Positions 53,187 to 61,398 of a DNA stretch of 64,000 nt are shown piece by piece. The notes under the pieces were generated by a model. That model was not told the DNA's origin, did not search any database, and was given only the letters and a program-made list of their open reading frames with translations. The DNA comes from JASHVB01 sp035523995 (GTDB lineage: Bacteria > Pseudomonadota > Alphaproteobacteria > Acetobacterales > Acetobacteraceae), in NCBI GenBank assembly GCA_035523995.1, contig DATKPQ010000153.1, positions 1 through 64,000 on the forward strand, written 5' to 3'. How positions within the stretch are numbered: the first letter of the stretch is position 1; the number at the start of each line of letters is the position of its first letter. The translations under genes were made by a program, and so were the position numbers.

Positions 53187-54029
53187 TCACCCTGGATACA
53201 CGATCGTCCGTAGCATGACTCGTCGTTCCTCAGGGTTGAAGTCGCCCGCGCCTCGGTGCATGGTGGCGCGCTCGTCCCACATCAGCACGTCGCCAGCACG
53301 CCAGCGGTGGTAATAGACGAACCGGTCCTGCGTAGCGTGCGCGCTGAGTTCCTCGATCAGCGGCCACGCCTTTGCGCGTGCCATGCCAACGAAACCATGT
53401 GTATGCATTGGATTGACGAACAAGATGGAGCGGCCGGTGACAGGGTGACTCACAACGGCCGGCCAATGTACTTCGCTGTACTGCTTCTCCGTCACGCCTT
53501 TCTCGTCGCCGTACAGTTTCTCGCCGGCCGGACCGGTTGAGCGGCCGTGTAGTCCGGTCAAACCTGCAAGCTGTGCTTTTTTTGCGGCAGGCAAAGCATC
53601 GTACGCAGCACGCATGTCGGCGAACATCGTTCCGCCCTTCTCGGTTGGGATCTCCTTTGCGTGCAATATGGCGAGGATCGGCAACTCGTCCTCGTATGTG
53701 GAATCGCTGTGCCAGTCGGTGGCACGTTTCACGCCATACCAGTCGACCTTTCCCTCCTCGTCCACGTTCGTCAGCCAGGACACATCGGGGTGTTCCGCAT
53801 GCCGGTACTTGATCAGCGCATGCTTGCGCGGCGTGCCGAAGCTTCGGCCGAAGGCGGCCAATTCGCCAGCGCCAAGATCCTGGTCACGAAACACCAGAAC
53901 CGGGTGCTCTGCAAAAGCATGCGCGACCCAGGCAAAGGCTTCGCCATCCAGCGGCTGTGCCAGATTGATACCAATCGCCTCGGTGCCCAGCGCCTCTCCC
54001 AAAGGGCGCAGTTGCGGCGTATTGCTCAT
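53187..54029 (-). CDS. TauD/TfdA-family alpha-ketoglutarate-dependent dioxygenase
   Basis: A 280-residue Fe(II)/2-oxoglutarate dioxygenase. The metal triad is His107 and Asp109 (DWHSDS) with His258 (TMHRGAGD); Arg270 (in ERRVMLRT) should bind oxoglutarate. TfdA-type enzymes hydroxylate acids, sulfonates or aryloxyalkanoates, releasing an aldehyde and a leaving group. The ATG at 54029 gives the normal start. It is divergent from the flavoprotein gene, with 78 bases between starts. Confidence 0.9.
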   Translation of the reverse strand: MSNTPQLRPLGEALGTEAIGINLAQPLDGEAFAWVAHAFAEHPVLVFRDQDLGAGELAAFGRSFGTPRKHALIKYRHAEHPDVSWLTNVDEEGKVDWYGVKRATDWHSDSTYEDELPILAILHAKEIPTEKGGTMFADMRAAYDALPAAKKAQLAGLTGLHGRSTGPAGEKLYGDEKGVTEKQYSEVHWPAVVSHPVTGRSILFVNPMHTHGFVGMARAKAWPLIEELSAHATQDRFVYYHRWRAGDVLMWDERATMHRGAGDFNPEERRVMLRTIVYPG

Positions 54030-54107
54030 GAGCGTTCCCTTCGCTTTATCGCTCTTCCGGGCAATATGGTCCCGGATCAGTGCCAAGCGCAAATGCAGGA
54101 GGAGAAA

Positions 54108-54641
54108 ATGGGCGATGCGGTCGAACGCTTTGACGTCGCGTATTTGATCATCAGTGGCACCACCACCGCTGCGCGAGGCCCCGAGTTGCTGCGCGGACTA
54201 CTTGGACTCGGCTTCGTGACTGTGATCGCAATCCCAACGCCGAATGCGTCGCGCGTTGTCGCTTCGCGCGAATTGGCAGATGTGTCCGGTGCACAGGTGG
54301 TGGAATCGTATTTCGACCTCTCCATCCGGCCGCGGCCACCGCGCGGCGTGGTGCTGTTTGCGCCATGCAGCTTCAATTCGCTGAACAAGCTGGCACACGG
54401 CGCTGCCGACAATCTGGCGTTGTCGGTTGCGGCAGAGGCGATCGGACGTGGTACACCAGTGATCGTGGGGCCGTCGCTGAACGCCCCGTTGCTGGCGCAT
54501 CCCATGGCGCGAGCATCGCTGCGCACGCTGCCCACATGGAACGTGACGATTATACCGCCGGTCGATGAGGGCGACGGCCCGCGCCTGGCGCCTACAGTCA
54601 GCTTACTGGACGCGGTGCGGCCGTTCGTGAAACAAGGCTGA
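54108..54641 (+). CDS. Flavoprotein-like protein
   Basis: A 177-residue protein resembling the HFCD/flavoprotein fold (UbiX, Dfp, EpiD relatives): FDVAYLIISGTTTAARGPELLRGL at the N-terminus, VVLFAPCSFNSLNKLAHGAADNLALSVAAEAIGRGTPVIVGPSLN in the middle. The NxxxxxAHGAADN segment corresponds to the flavin-binding part of this fold. An excellent ribosome-binding site (AGGAGGAG) lies directly ahead. A prenyl-FMN or decarboxylase accessory role is possible but not shown. Confidence 0.75.
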   Translation: MGDAVERFDVAYLIISGTTTAARGPELLRGLLGLGFVTVIAIPTPNASRVVASRELADVSGAQVVESYFDLSIRPRPPRGVVLFAPCSFNSLNKLAHGAADNLALSVAAEAIGRGTPVIVGPSLNAPLLAHPMARASLRTLPTWNVTIIPPVDEGDGPRLAPTVSLLDAVRPFVKQG

Positions 54642-54815
54642 AGTTTCTGCCTTGGTCTGCTTTGAGTCGGCGCTCAGGGGCGGTCGCGCGCTGACGTATC
54701 GGTATCCTGGTCAAGAGGCTGGCTGGAATTGCCGCAGTTCGCCGCCAGGGTGATGCCCATGGACGATCCGCGCCGCCCGACGTACCATCATGACACGCTA
54801 TCAGGAGGAAGCGTG

Positions 54816-55739
54816 ATGCTGACGATAGAACCGACTGGCGCGGTGCTTGGCGCCACTGTCCGCGGCGTGGACCTAAGCCAGGATCTGGCGGACCCGGTGT
54901 TTGCACGCATATTGTGGGCGCTTGGCCATTACGGTGTGCTGTGCTTTCCGGGGCAGCAGCTTGGCGTTGGCGACGTGCAGCGGTTTTCGGAACTGTTTGG
55001 TGAAATCCAGGGATCAATCAGCCGCCGCCCGGACCCCGACAAGATCGCGCATCCAAACGTCGGTATCCTGTCCAACCTGAAGCAGGATGGAAAATTTATC
55101 GGCAGCCCGGACGCAGGCCAGGACTGGCATACCGACATGTCCTATCGCGACGTGATGGGATTTGTGAACGTGCTGTATGGCATCCGCATCCCGCACCGGG
55201 ACGGCAAACCCTTGGGCGGCACCGAATTCGCGAACATGCACACGGTCTATGACGCCCTGCCGGATGAGATAAAGACGCGCCTGGAGGGCATGACGGCGAC
55301 GCACGATTTCGAAAAATTCTGGGAGAACATGCGCCAGAGCCATGGTAGCACTCGCCCGGCGCTGACAGAGGAGCAACGCAGGCTGCGTCCGCCCGTTGTG
55401 CATCCGGTCTTTCTGGCGCACCCGATCACGGGACGGAAGGTGCTATACGCCAACCCCGGCTATACCAAGCGCATCAACGAACTCTCACAGCAAGACAGCG
55501 ACGCGATGCTGCAATTTCTGTTCGATTTCCAGCTTCAGCCGCGATTCCGATGGACGCACGCGTGGACTGAGAACGATCTGCTGATCTGGGATCATCTGGG
55601 CACGATCCATCGGGCTATCGCTGACTACAGCGCGGACGAGATCCGGCTTATCAGGCGCTGCCAGGTGATGGCAACCAAGGTGTTCGATCCGGCCTTCCTG
55701 CGGCCGGTGCGGGAATTAGCCCTTGCAGAGGCGAACTGA
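54816..55739 (+). CDS. Second TauD/TfdA-family dioxygenase
   Basis: A 307-residue Fe(II)/2-oxoglutarate dioxygenase with His105 and Asp107 (DWHTDMSYRD), His265 (GTIHRAIAD) and a C-terminal Arg near 280 for oxoglutarate. It differs in its middle part from the enzyme at 53187, so the two are diverged members and not a recent duplication. AGGAGG precedes the ATG at 54816. The FAH-family gene starts three bases after its stop, so they are one unit. Confidence 0.88.
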   Translation: MLTIEPTGAVLGATVRGVDLSQDLADPVFARILWALGHYGVLCFPGQQLGVGDVQRFSELFGEIQGSISRRPDPDKIAHPNVGILSNLKQDGKFIGSPDAGQDWHTDMSYRDVMGFVNVLYGIRIPHRDGKPLGGTEFANMHTVYDALPDEIKTRLEGMTATHDFEKFWENMRQSHGSTRPALTEEQRRLRPPVVHPVFLAHPITGRKVLYANPGYTKRINELSQQDSDAMLQFLFDFQLQPRFRWTHAWTENDLLIWDHLGTIHRAIADYSADEIRLIRRCQVMATKVFDPAFLRPVRELALAEAN

Positions 55740-55742
55740 ACG

Positions 55743-56528
55743 ATGCGCTGGATCAGATTCTCCGTCGCCGGCGGCACGGCCTATGGCTCGCTGGACGGCG
55801 AAACTGTCACCGAGATCAGTGGTGAGCCATGGAGCGCTCACGCGCCGACCGGCAATCGATATCGGTTGGGCGATGTGACGCTGGAAGTGCCGGTGATTCC
55901 GCGCACGTTCTACTGCGCGGGCATCAACTACGCGACGCACATTCGTGAAATGGCCGCGAAGCGTGGCGTCCAGCCGGTATTTCCCGAGAAACCGGACATT
56001 GGCTATCGCGCCAATAATGCGCTGATCGCACATGAGCGGAATGTGGTGATTCCGGGCGACGCGACCGAGAAGGTGAATTACGAAGGTGAGCTGGTCGTGG
56101 TGATCGGCAAGCAGGTCAAGCATCTGCCGAAAGCCGAAGCGATGTCCTGTGTTTTCGGCTACACCATCGGCAATGATGTGAGCGAACGAACGTGGCAGCG
56201 CGGCGATCGCACGTTCTGGCGCGGCAAGAACGCGGACACGTTCAAGCCGATGGGGCCATGGATCGATACCGACGCCAATCTGGACGCGATGACCACGATC
56301 GTGCGGCTGAACGGTGCGGAGAGCCTACGCTTCAAGACCAATGAGATGATCTTCGACATCCCCACCTATATCGAGGCCATGACACGCTACCTGACGCTGT
56401 ATCCAGGCGACGTGATCTGGATGGGAACAGATGGGACGTCGCCCGATTTGAAGCACGGCGATGTGGTGGAGGTGGAGATCACCGGTCTGGGTACGCTGCG
56501 CAACACATTCGTGCGTGCTGGAGCCTGA
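55743..56528 (+). CDS. Fumarylacetoacetate-hydrolase-family protein
   Basis: A 261-residue FAH-superfamily enzyme cleaving or decarboxylating a dicarbonyl or hydroxy-acid intermediate. The metal ligands are Glu114 and Glu116 in YEGELVVVIG and Asp145 in IGNDVSERTWQ. The KNADTFKPMGPWI loop and GDVIWMGTDGT near the C-terminus are typical. It follows the second TauD gene by three bases and precedes the amidase genes, so it probably handles a ring-opened or side-chain product in the same pathway. Confidence 0.9.
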   Translation: MRWIRFSVAGGTAYGSLDGETVTEISGEPWSAHAPTGNRYRLGDVTLEVPVIPRTFYCAGINYATHIREMAAKRGVQPVFPEKPDIGYRANNALIAHERNVVIPGDATEKVNYEGELVVVIGKQVKHLPKAEAMSCVFGYTIGNDVSERTWQRGDRTFWRGKNADTFKPMGPWIDTDANLDAMTTIVRLNGAESLRFKTNEMIFDIPTYIEAMTRYLTLYPGDVIWMGTDGTSPDLKHGDVVEVEITGLGTLRNTFVRAGA

Positions 56529-56605
56529 CCGGTCCGGCTGGCTCCCGCTCCCCTTCCGCCGCCTGCCTTGGCATCGCATGATGCGCTGCGGCGAAAGGGG
56601 TAAGC

Positions 56606-56788
56606 ATGGACGAACAGCTTGTCGCGGCGCTGGCCCGCGCGGCCGGCCTGGAGAAGGCGCTGGCAGTGTTTCCGGAAGATGTGGCTGCGGCAGTAGCGCA
56701 AGCGCTGAATAATGCCGGAGTGATCCAGGTGCCGGACGATCCGGCAGCGGAGCCATGGCCACCGATGCGCGCCGGAATCGCGCTATGA
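56606..56788 (+). CDS. AtzG-like small amidase partner (DUF4089)
   Basis: A 60-residue helical protein (MDEQLVAALARAAGLEKALAVFPEDVAAAVAQ, then a proline-rich tail). AtzG-like proteins form a complex with AtzE-type amidases and are needed for their stability. Its stop overlaps the ATG of the natural amidase frame by three bases (ATGA at 56785-56788), the usual coupled AtzG-AtzE arrangement. Confidence 0.75.
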   Translation: MDEQLVAALARAAGLEKALAVFPEDVAAAVAQALNNAGVIQVPDDPAAEPWPPMRAGIAL

Positions 56789-56823
56789 CCGCACTGCACT
56801 GGCTGGGCATCGCAGAAGCGTAG
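56785..56823 (+). other. Amidase N-terminal leader ending in an in-frame amber codon
   Basis: The ATG at 56785 opens MTALHWLGIAEA, a typical AtzE N-terminus, and then meets TAG at 56821-56823. The same frame continues without further stops as QAFAARALSPVELLSG into the amidase. A single C-to-T change of CAG would explain it. It could be a real nonsense mutation, a readthrough site, or a sequencing error. Confidence 0.8.
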
Positions 56824-56853
56824 CAGGCGTTCGCCGCGCGTGCGCTTTCGCCT

Positions 56854-58185
56854 GTGGAGTTGTTGTCCGGCTTGGTGGCACGGATCGAGCGACTCGATCC
56901 TCAGCTGCATGCCTTCATCCGGCTTGACGTGGATGCCGCGATGGATGCCGCCCGTGCGGCGGAGAAGGAACTTGCCGCTGGGCGCAAGCGCGGCCCGCTG
57001 CATGGCGTGCCCATCGGCGTGAAGGACATCATCGACGTTGTGGGCCTGCCGACGACATGCCATTCGAAAATCCTGCTGGACAACGTGGCCAAGCAGGATG
57101 CGGCGGTGATTGAACGGCTGCGCCAGGCCGGCGCGATCGTCGTCGGCAAGCTTTCGACACATGAATTCGCTATTGGTGGGCCAAGCTTTGATCTTCCGTT
57201 TCCGCCCGCGCGCAATCCGTGGAACCGGGAGCATCACCCGGGCGGATCGTCATCCGGTTCCGGTGCGGGTGTGTGCGCAGGTCTGTTTCCTGGCGCACTG
57301 GGGACGGATACCGGCGGATCGGTGCGGAACCCGGCCAGCGCCTGCGGCATTGTCGGGTTGAAGCCTACCTACGGTCTGGTATCGCGACGTGGCGTGTTCC
57401 CGTTGTCCTTCACGCTTGATCACGTGGGACCATTGACCCGGTCCGTCGCCGATGCAGCGCTGATGCTCGATGCGATGGCTGGATACGACCCCGCTGATGT
57501 GGGGAGTGCGCCGCGCGCAAATTTGGCGCAGCCATTTGGACACATGCTGGATCGCGGGGTCCGCGACCTGCGGGTGGGATTCGTTCGGCATTTTCATGAA
57601 ACGGAAATGCCGGCGGCCCCTGAAGTCGCAATAGCGCTGGAGGAAGTGGCGCGTGTGCTGGAAGCGGAAGGCGCTGCAGTTCGGGATGTCACGCTGCCGT
57701 CGCTGAATGAGTTTGCCGCGGTCAATCGCGTGATTTTGTGCAGCGAGGCTTGGTCTATCCACGCGCGATGGCTGCGCAGCCGGCCCGAAGACTACGGACA
57801 GCTTGCCCGCCGGCGACTGATGCCCGGAGCGTTCATGACAGCGGGCGACTATGTCGGGGCACAGCGGCGCCGGCTTCAGATGATCGCTGCGGTAGAGGAC
57901 GCCCTGCGCGATGTCGATGTGCTGCTGTGTGCCAGTTCGATGGATCCGGCCAGTCGGATTGAGGACGCCGACGAAACACAGCGGACCTATCCGCGACAAG
58001 CCCGCACGCCATTTAACGTGACGGGCCACCCGGCGCTGGCAATGATGGCGGGCGTGGCGACGAACGGACTGCCGCTGTCTGCGCAGTTTGTCGGCCGGAA
58101 TTTCGGCGAGGCGATGCTGCTGCGCGTCGCTGGAGCCTACGAACAGGCAACGGAGTGGCACAAGCGAAAGCCACCGATCGGATGA
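56854..58185 (+). CDS. AtzE-type amidase, N-terminally interrupted
   Basis: A 443-residue amidase-signature hydrolase as read from the GTG at 56854. The catalytic triad is Lys57 (GVPIGVKD), the cis-Ser at 132-134 (GGSSSGSG) and Ser156 (DTGGSVRNPAS), all present. AtzE relatives hydrolyse 1-carboxybiuret and other amides in triazine, cyanurate or uracil-type breakdown. The natural N-terminus begins at 56785 but is stopped by an amber codon at 56821. The GTG restart would lose 23 residues, mostly the first helix. The gene is otherwise intact, so it may be functional, recently inactivated, or a sequencing artefact. The amidohydrolase gene follows. Confidence 0.8.
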   Translation: MELLSGLVARIERLDPQLHAFIRLDVDAAMDAARAAEKELAAGRKRGPLHGVPIGVKDIIDVVGLPTTCHSKILLDNVAKQDAAVIERLRQAGAIVVGKLSTHEFAIGGPSFDLPFPPARNPWNREHHPGGSSSGSGAGVCAGLFPGALGTDTGGSVRNPASACGIVGLKPTYGLVSRRGVFPLSFTLDHVGPLTRSVADAALMLDAMAGYDPADVGSAPRANLAQPFGHMLDRGVRDLRVGFVRHFHETEMPAAPEVAIALEEVARVLEAEGAAVRDVTLPSLNEFAAVNRVILCSEAWSIHARWLRSRPEDYGQLARRRLMPGAFMTAGDYVGAQRRRLQMIAAVEDALRDVDVLLCASSMDPASRIEDADETQRTYPRQARTPFNVTGHPALAMMAGVATNGLPLSAQFVGRNFGEAMLLRVAGAYEQATEWHKRKPPIG

Positions 58186-58244
58186 CCAACCTCGGGCGGG
58201 GCAGAGATTAGACCAACCGAAGGCAGGGCAAACGGAGAACCGAT

Positions 58245-59474
58245 ATGGAGTTGATTGTCCGCAACGCCCGCCTATCCAGCGATCCAGAAGGACCGATCGT
58301 CGATATCGGGGTGGCAAATGGACACATCGTTGCAGTTGAGCCAGGTTTGACGGCGGACGCTGTGGTATTCGATGCCGAGGCATGTCTCGTTTGCCCTGGG
58401 TTTGTCGAAACTCACATCCATCTCGACAAATCGTGCATCAGCGACAGGTGTGCACCGGAGGAAGGGCGTCAGGCGAACGCGGTACCGCGCGTTGCAGCGG
58501 TAAAGTCCAGCTTCACAATTGAAGACGTCTATGAACGTGCGTCACGCACCCTGGAAAAATGCCTTAAGCAAGGCACCACGCGGATGCGTACCCATCTGGA
58601 ACTGGATGGCGGGGTAGAAATGCGGAGCTTCGAGGCAATCGAGGCACTCCGCCGCGATTATGCCTGGGCTATTGATATCGAAGTGTGCGTTTTTCCGCAG
58701 GAAGGGCTTACCAACAATCCGCGTGCGGAACGGCTCCTGATTGAGGCGCTGGAACGCGGAGCTCGGGTCATTGGCGCAGCTCCTAATTACGACCCCGACC
58801 ATGCCGGGCAGATCAGGCGGATCTTTGCCTTGGCCCAGCAGTTCGGTGTGGATATCGACATGCATCTCGATTCCGGTAATTCCCCGGACGAGATGGACAT
58901 CCACCTTGTTTGCACAATGACCGAAGAATACGATCTTGGAGGCAGGGTGGCAATCGGACATGGTTGTAAGTTCGCTTTATTGCCGCCAGATCAGTTGGCA
59001 GTGCTGGCGAAGCGCATCGCGGATGCCGGTGTGGCGGTGACCGTACTACCGGCTACCGATCTTTTCATGATGGGGCGCGATCAGGATCACTCTGTTCGGC
59101 GTGGCGTGGCCGATGTCAACGTGCTGGCCGAACATGGCGTGAATTGCTCTATCTCCACCAACAATGTGCTGAACCCGTTCACGCCCTTGGGCGATTGCTC
59201 CCTTCTGAGGATGGCAAATTTGCAGGCCAATGTGTGCCAGATCAGCCATCCTAACCGATTGCGCGAATGCTTCTCGATGCTGACCGATCGGTCTGCCCGG
59301 CTGCTGAATCTGAAGGATTACGGAATTCGTCCCGGTAACCCGGCTGATATTGTGGTCGTAGACGCCCGGACGCCAGAGCAGGCGGTCGCCGAAATCTGTC
59401 CACCGCTTGCGGTTTTCAAGCGAGGGAGACGCACGGTTGCGCAACAGCGCGTCGAGTTGCGTTGGCCGGAGTAG
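58245..59474 (+). CDS. Cytosine-deaminase-like amidohydrolase
   Basis: A 409-residue metal-dependent hydrolase of the amidohydrolase superfamily. The metal site begins with His57-x-His59 (THIHLD), and continues with His207 (DMHLDSG) and His239 (AIGHG). SISTNNVLNPFTPLGDCSLLRM carries Asn where many cytosine deaminases have Asp, a feature I associate with one subfamily of these enzymes; its effect on activity is not known. It is probably cotranscribed with the AtzG-AtzE pair and could act on the amidated ring or side chain that the amidase also handles. ACGGAGAA precedes the ATG. Confidence 0.88.
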   Translation: MELIVRNARLSSDPEGPIVDIGVANGHIVAVEPGLTADAVVFDAEACLVCPGFVETHIHLDKSCISDRCAPEEGRQANAVPRVAAVKSSFTIEDVYERASRTLEKCLKQGTTRMRTHLELDGGVEMRSFEAIEALRRDYAWAIDIEVCVFPQEGLTNNPRAERLLIEALERGARVIGAAPNYDPDHAGQIRRIFALAQQFGVDIDMHLDSGNSPDEMDIHLVCTMTEEYDLGGRVAIGHGCKFALLPPDQLAVLAKRIADAGVAVTVLPATDLFMMGRDQDHSVRRGVADVNVLAEHGVNCSISTNNVLNPFTPLGDCSLLRMANLQANVCQISHPNRLRECFSMLTDRSARLLNLKDYGIRPGNPADIVVVDARTPEQAVAEICPPLAVFKRGRRTVAQQRVELRWPE

Positions 59475-59508
59475 AGGTAGCAAGTAACACTGGATGAATT
59501 TTTTGACC

Positions 59509-61362
59509 CTAGGTGACCGAAAACGCTGTGGGATAGGCGGTCGGCGAACTGCCATCCATACCTTCGGCCCACGCGTAGTAGGCGCCGGCAGCCGCCGGCG
59601 TGTTGACGTATGCGCCCCAAAGGTTGGAGTTAACAAACGTCCCGGCAGTCCACGTGGTCGGCGGAACCGCAAGTGACGTCGAGAAGCCAAACTGCACGGG
59701 TGCAGTGCTCGGGGATATCTGTGCATTCACCCCAATTGCGCCGCTCCCATGAGTATAGCTTCCGGACGGAACTATATTCCATGTGATCGATGTAACCGAA
59801 TTGACCGCAGCGATCGTACTTGCTGTGGCGGTTGTCGAAGCCGCCCCCGGTCCCGCCGAATTCATCGCCAGGACCGCGAAATCATAGCTCGTGGCCGACG
59901 ATAGACCGGTAACAGTGAAGGACGTTGTTGACACCCCCGAAGCGGCCGTCGACCAGGACGTGGTGCCAGAGACGCGGTCCTGCAAAGTGTAGTTGCTGAC
60001 GGCACCTCCAGAAGAAGGAGCCGACCACGTCAGAGAAATGGTATTGGCGGTTGGGTTGCTGGCGACAAGGCCAGTCACCTGCCCCGGGGGCGTTAATGTT
60101 TCCGACGTCGTGGACGTAACGATTGCCGACGCACTCCCCGCTCCAGCTGCATTAACCGCAAATACGGCGAAATCGTAGCTGGTGGCTGATAGCAGTCCGC
60201 CGACCATGCACTCTTGTACGGTGACCGACGGAGCATCGGACCATGCGGAGGTTCCACTGATCCGGTATTGCACTGTATAATTGGTGGGTGAAGGCGAAAG
60301 CGTGGACCACGATAGCGCAACGCTGCTTGAGGTAACGGTGCCGACTGCGACCCCAGTGACCTGCGCCGGAAGGCCGAGAGCCGCCGAGGTGCCGCTGATC
60401 CAGGCGTATACGACAGTTCCGCCGGAATATGTTACGCATGTTAGAGTAGCCGCCTGACCAACAGACAGACCATCGGTGCCTGATGAGGTGGTGATCCCGG
60501 TGCCAAGACTGACGACGCCGCTACTAAGGTTGATCAGCGTGCAGGAGAAGCCGTTCCCCATTGCGGCCGATGAGGGTGTCACCGTTATCGGCTGGCTGCA
60601 GATCAACAGATGGCCGTTGTGAGCCGCCGCACTCAGCGTTGTGTTCGATGTAAGCTCGACAGTGGGTGTCTGATAGCCAGAGAGGTTCGCGTTCAGCCAG
60701 GCCCATATGGCGGCGAATGTCTGGCGAGCCATGATGTTGCCATTCTGAGCGACGAGGAATGTATCGGTGTTCGACACCGGTCCAGCTGCCTGCACCTCAT
60801 CAATCGTCTGCCCATTGATGAAATTGGCATACGAAATTGTGTGATCGGTGCCCGATTGGCTGATCGCTACCAGGTCGCCCGCAGAAATCGTACCCACGGT
60901 GGGAAGCACGCTAATGCTACAGTTGGACGGGGCGCTTAATATACCGCCCGGGTCGGTCGCCGAAATCGTTCCATTTTGGTCGATCGCAATATTCGCACCA
61001 GCGGAAAACAGGCCTCGCAGGAGCGGCAGCGGTAATAGCTTGGGGCTGCCCGAGCTGTTTACCACGGCCTGATCGGTCAACGTGATCGATCCCTCGACGG
61101 CAAACGTCGCATGATCAGCGCCCGTTGCTACCAAAGTTGCGGCGTTCAGGGACAACCCCGTCCCAACTCCGATTGGATCTGGCCCTCCTGGACCCAGGCT
61201 GGCGCGTCCAAACAGATTACCTGTGGCTATCATGATCGCCGGCTGGGTGCCTGCCAAAAGCGTGCCGACATTGACAGCGCGTACCGAGCCGGCTTGGCTG
61301 ATCGGAATCTGGTCGGCCGCCGTGACATGCGAGGTAGCGGGAAGCTGAGAAATTGTGGGCAT
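59509..61362 (-). CDS. Phage-tail-type protein with fibronectin type III domains
   Basis: A 617-residue protein. The first about 40 residues (MPTISQLPATSHVTAADQIPISQAG) match the attachment module of phage tail fibres and are shared with the neighbouring 811-residue protein. A beta-rich middle follows. Two fibronectin type III-like domains run from about 340 to 520 (TVTSSSVALSWSTLSPSPTNYTVQYR; ANPTANTISLTWSAPSSGG-like pattern), then a C-terminal beta domain. CGGAG precedes its ATG. It is probably a receptor-binding fibre of a prophage, gene transfer agent or tailocin. Confidence 0.8.
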   Translation of the reverse strand: MPTISQLPATSHVTAADQIPISQAGSVRAVNVGTLLAGTQPAIMIATGNLFGRASLGPGGPDPIGVGTGLSLNAATLVATGADHATFAVEGSITLTDQAVVNSSGSPKLLPLPLLRGLFSAGANIAIDQNGTISATDPGGILSAPSNCSISVLPTVGTISAGDLVAISQSGTDHTISYANFINGQTIDEVQAAGPVSNTDTFLVAQNGNIMARQTFAAIWAWLNANLSGYQTPTVELTSNTTLSAAAHNGHLLICSQPITVTPSSAAMGNGFSCTLINLSSGVVSLGTGITTSSGTDGLSVGQAATLTCVTYSGGTVVYAWISGTSAALGLPAQVTGVAVGTVTSSSVALSWSTLSPSPTNYTVQYRISGTSAWSDAPSVTVQECMVGGLLSATSYDFAVFAVNAAGAGSASAIVTSTTSETLTPPGQVTGLVASNPTANTISLTWSAPSSGGAVSNYTLQDRVSGTTSWSTAASGVSTTSFTVTGLSSATSYDFAVLAMNSAGPGAASTTATASTIAAVNSVTSITWNIVPSGSYTHGSGAIGVNAQISPSTAPVQFGFSTSLAVPPTTWTAGTFVNSNLWGAYVNTPAAAGAYYAWAEGMDGSSPTAYPTAFSVT

Positions 61363-61398
61363 GATGGCTCCGGTTGTCCGGGGTCGCTTGACGTCGGA

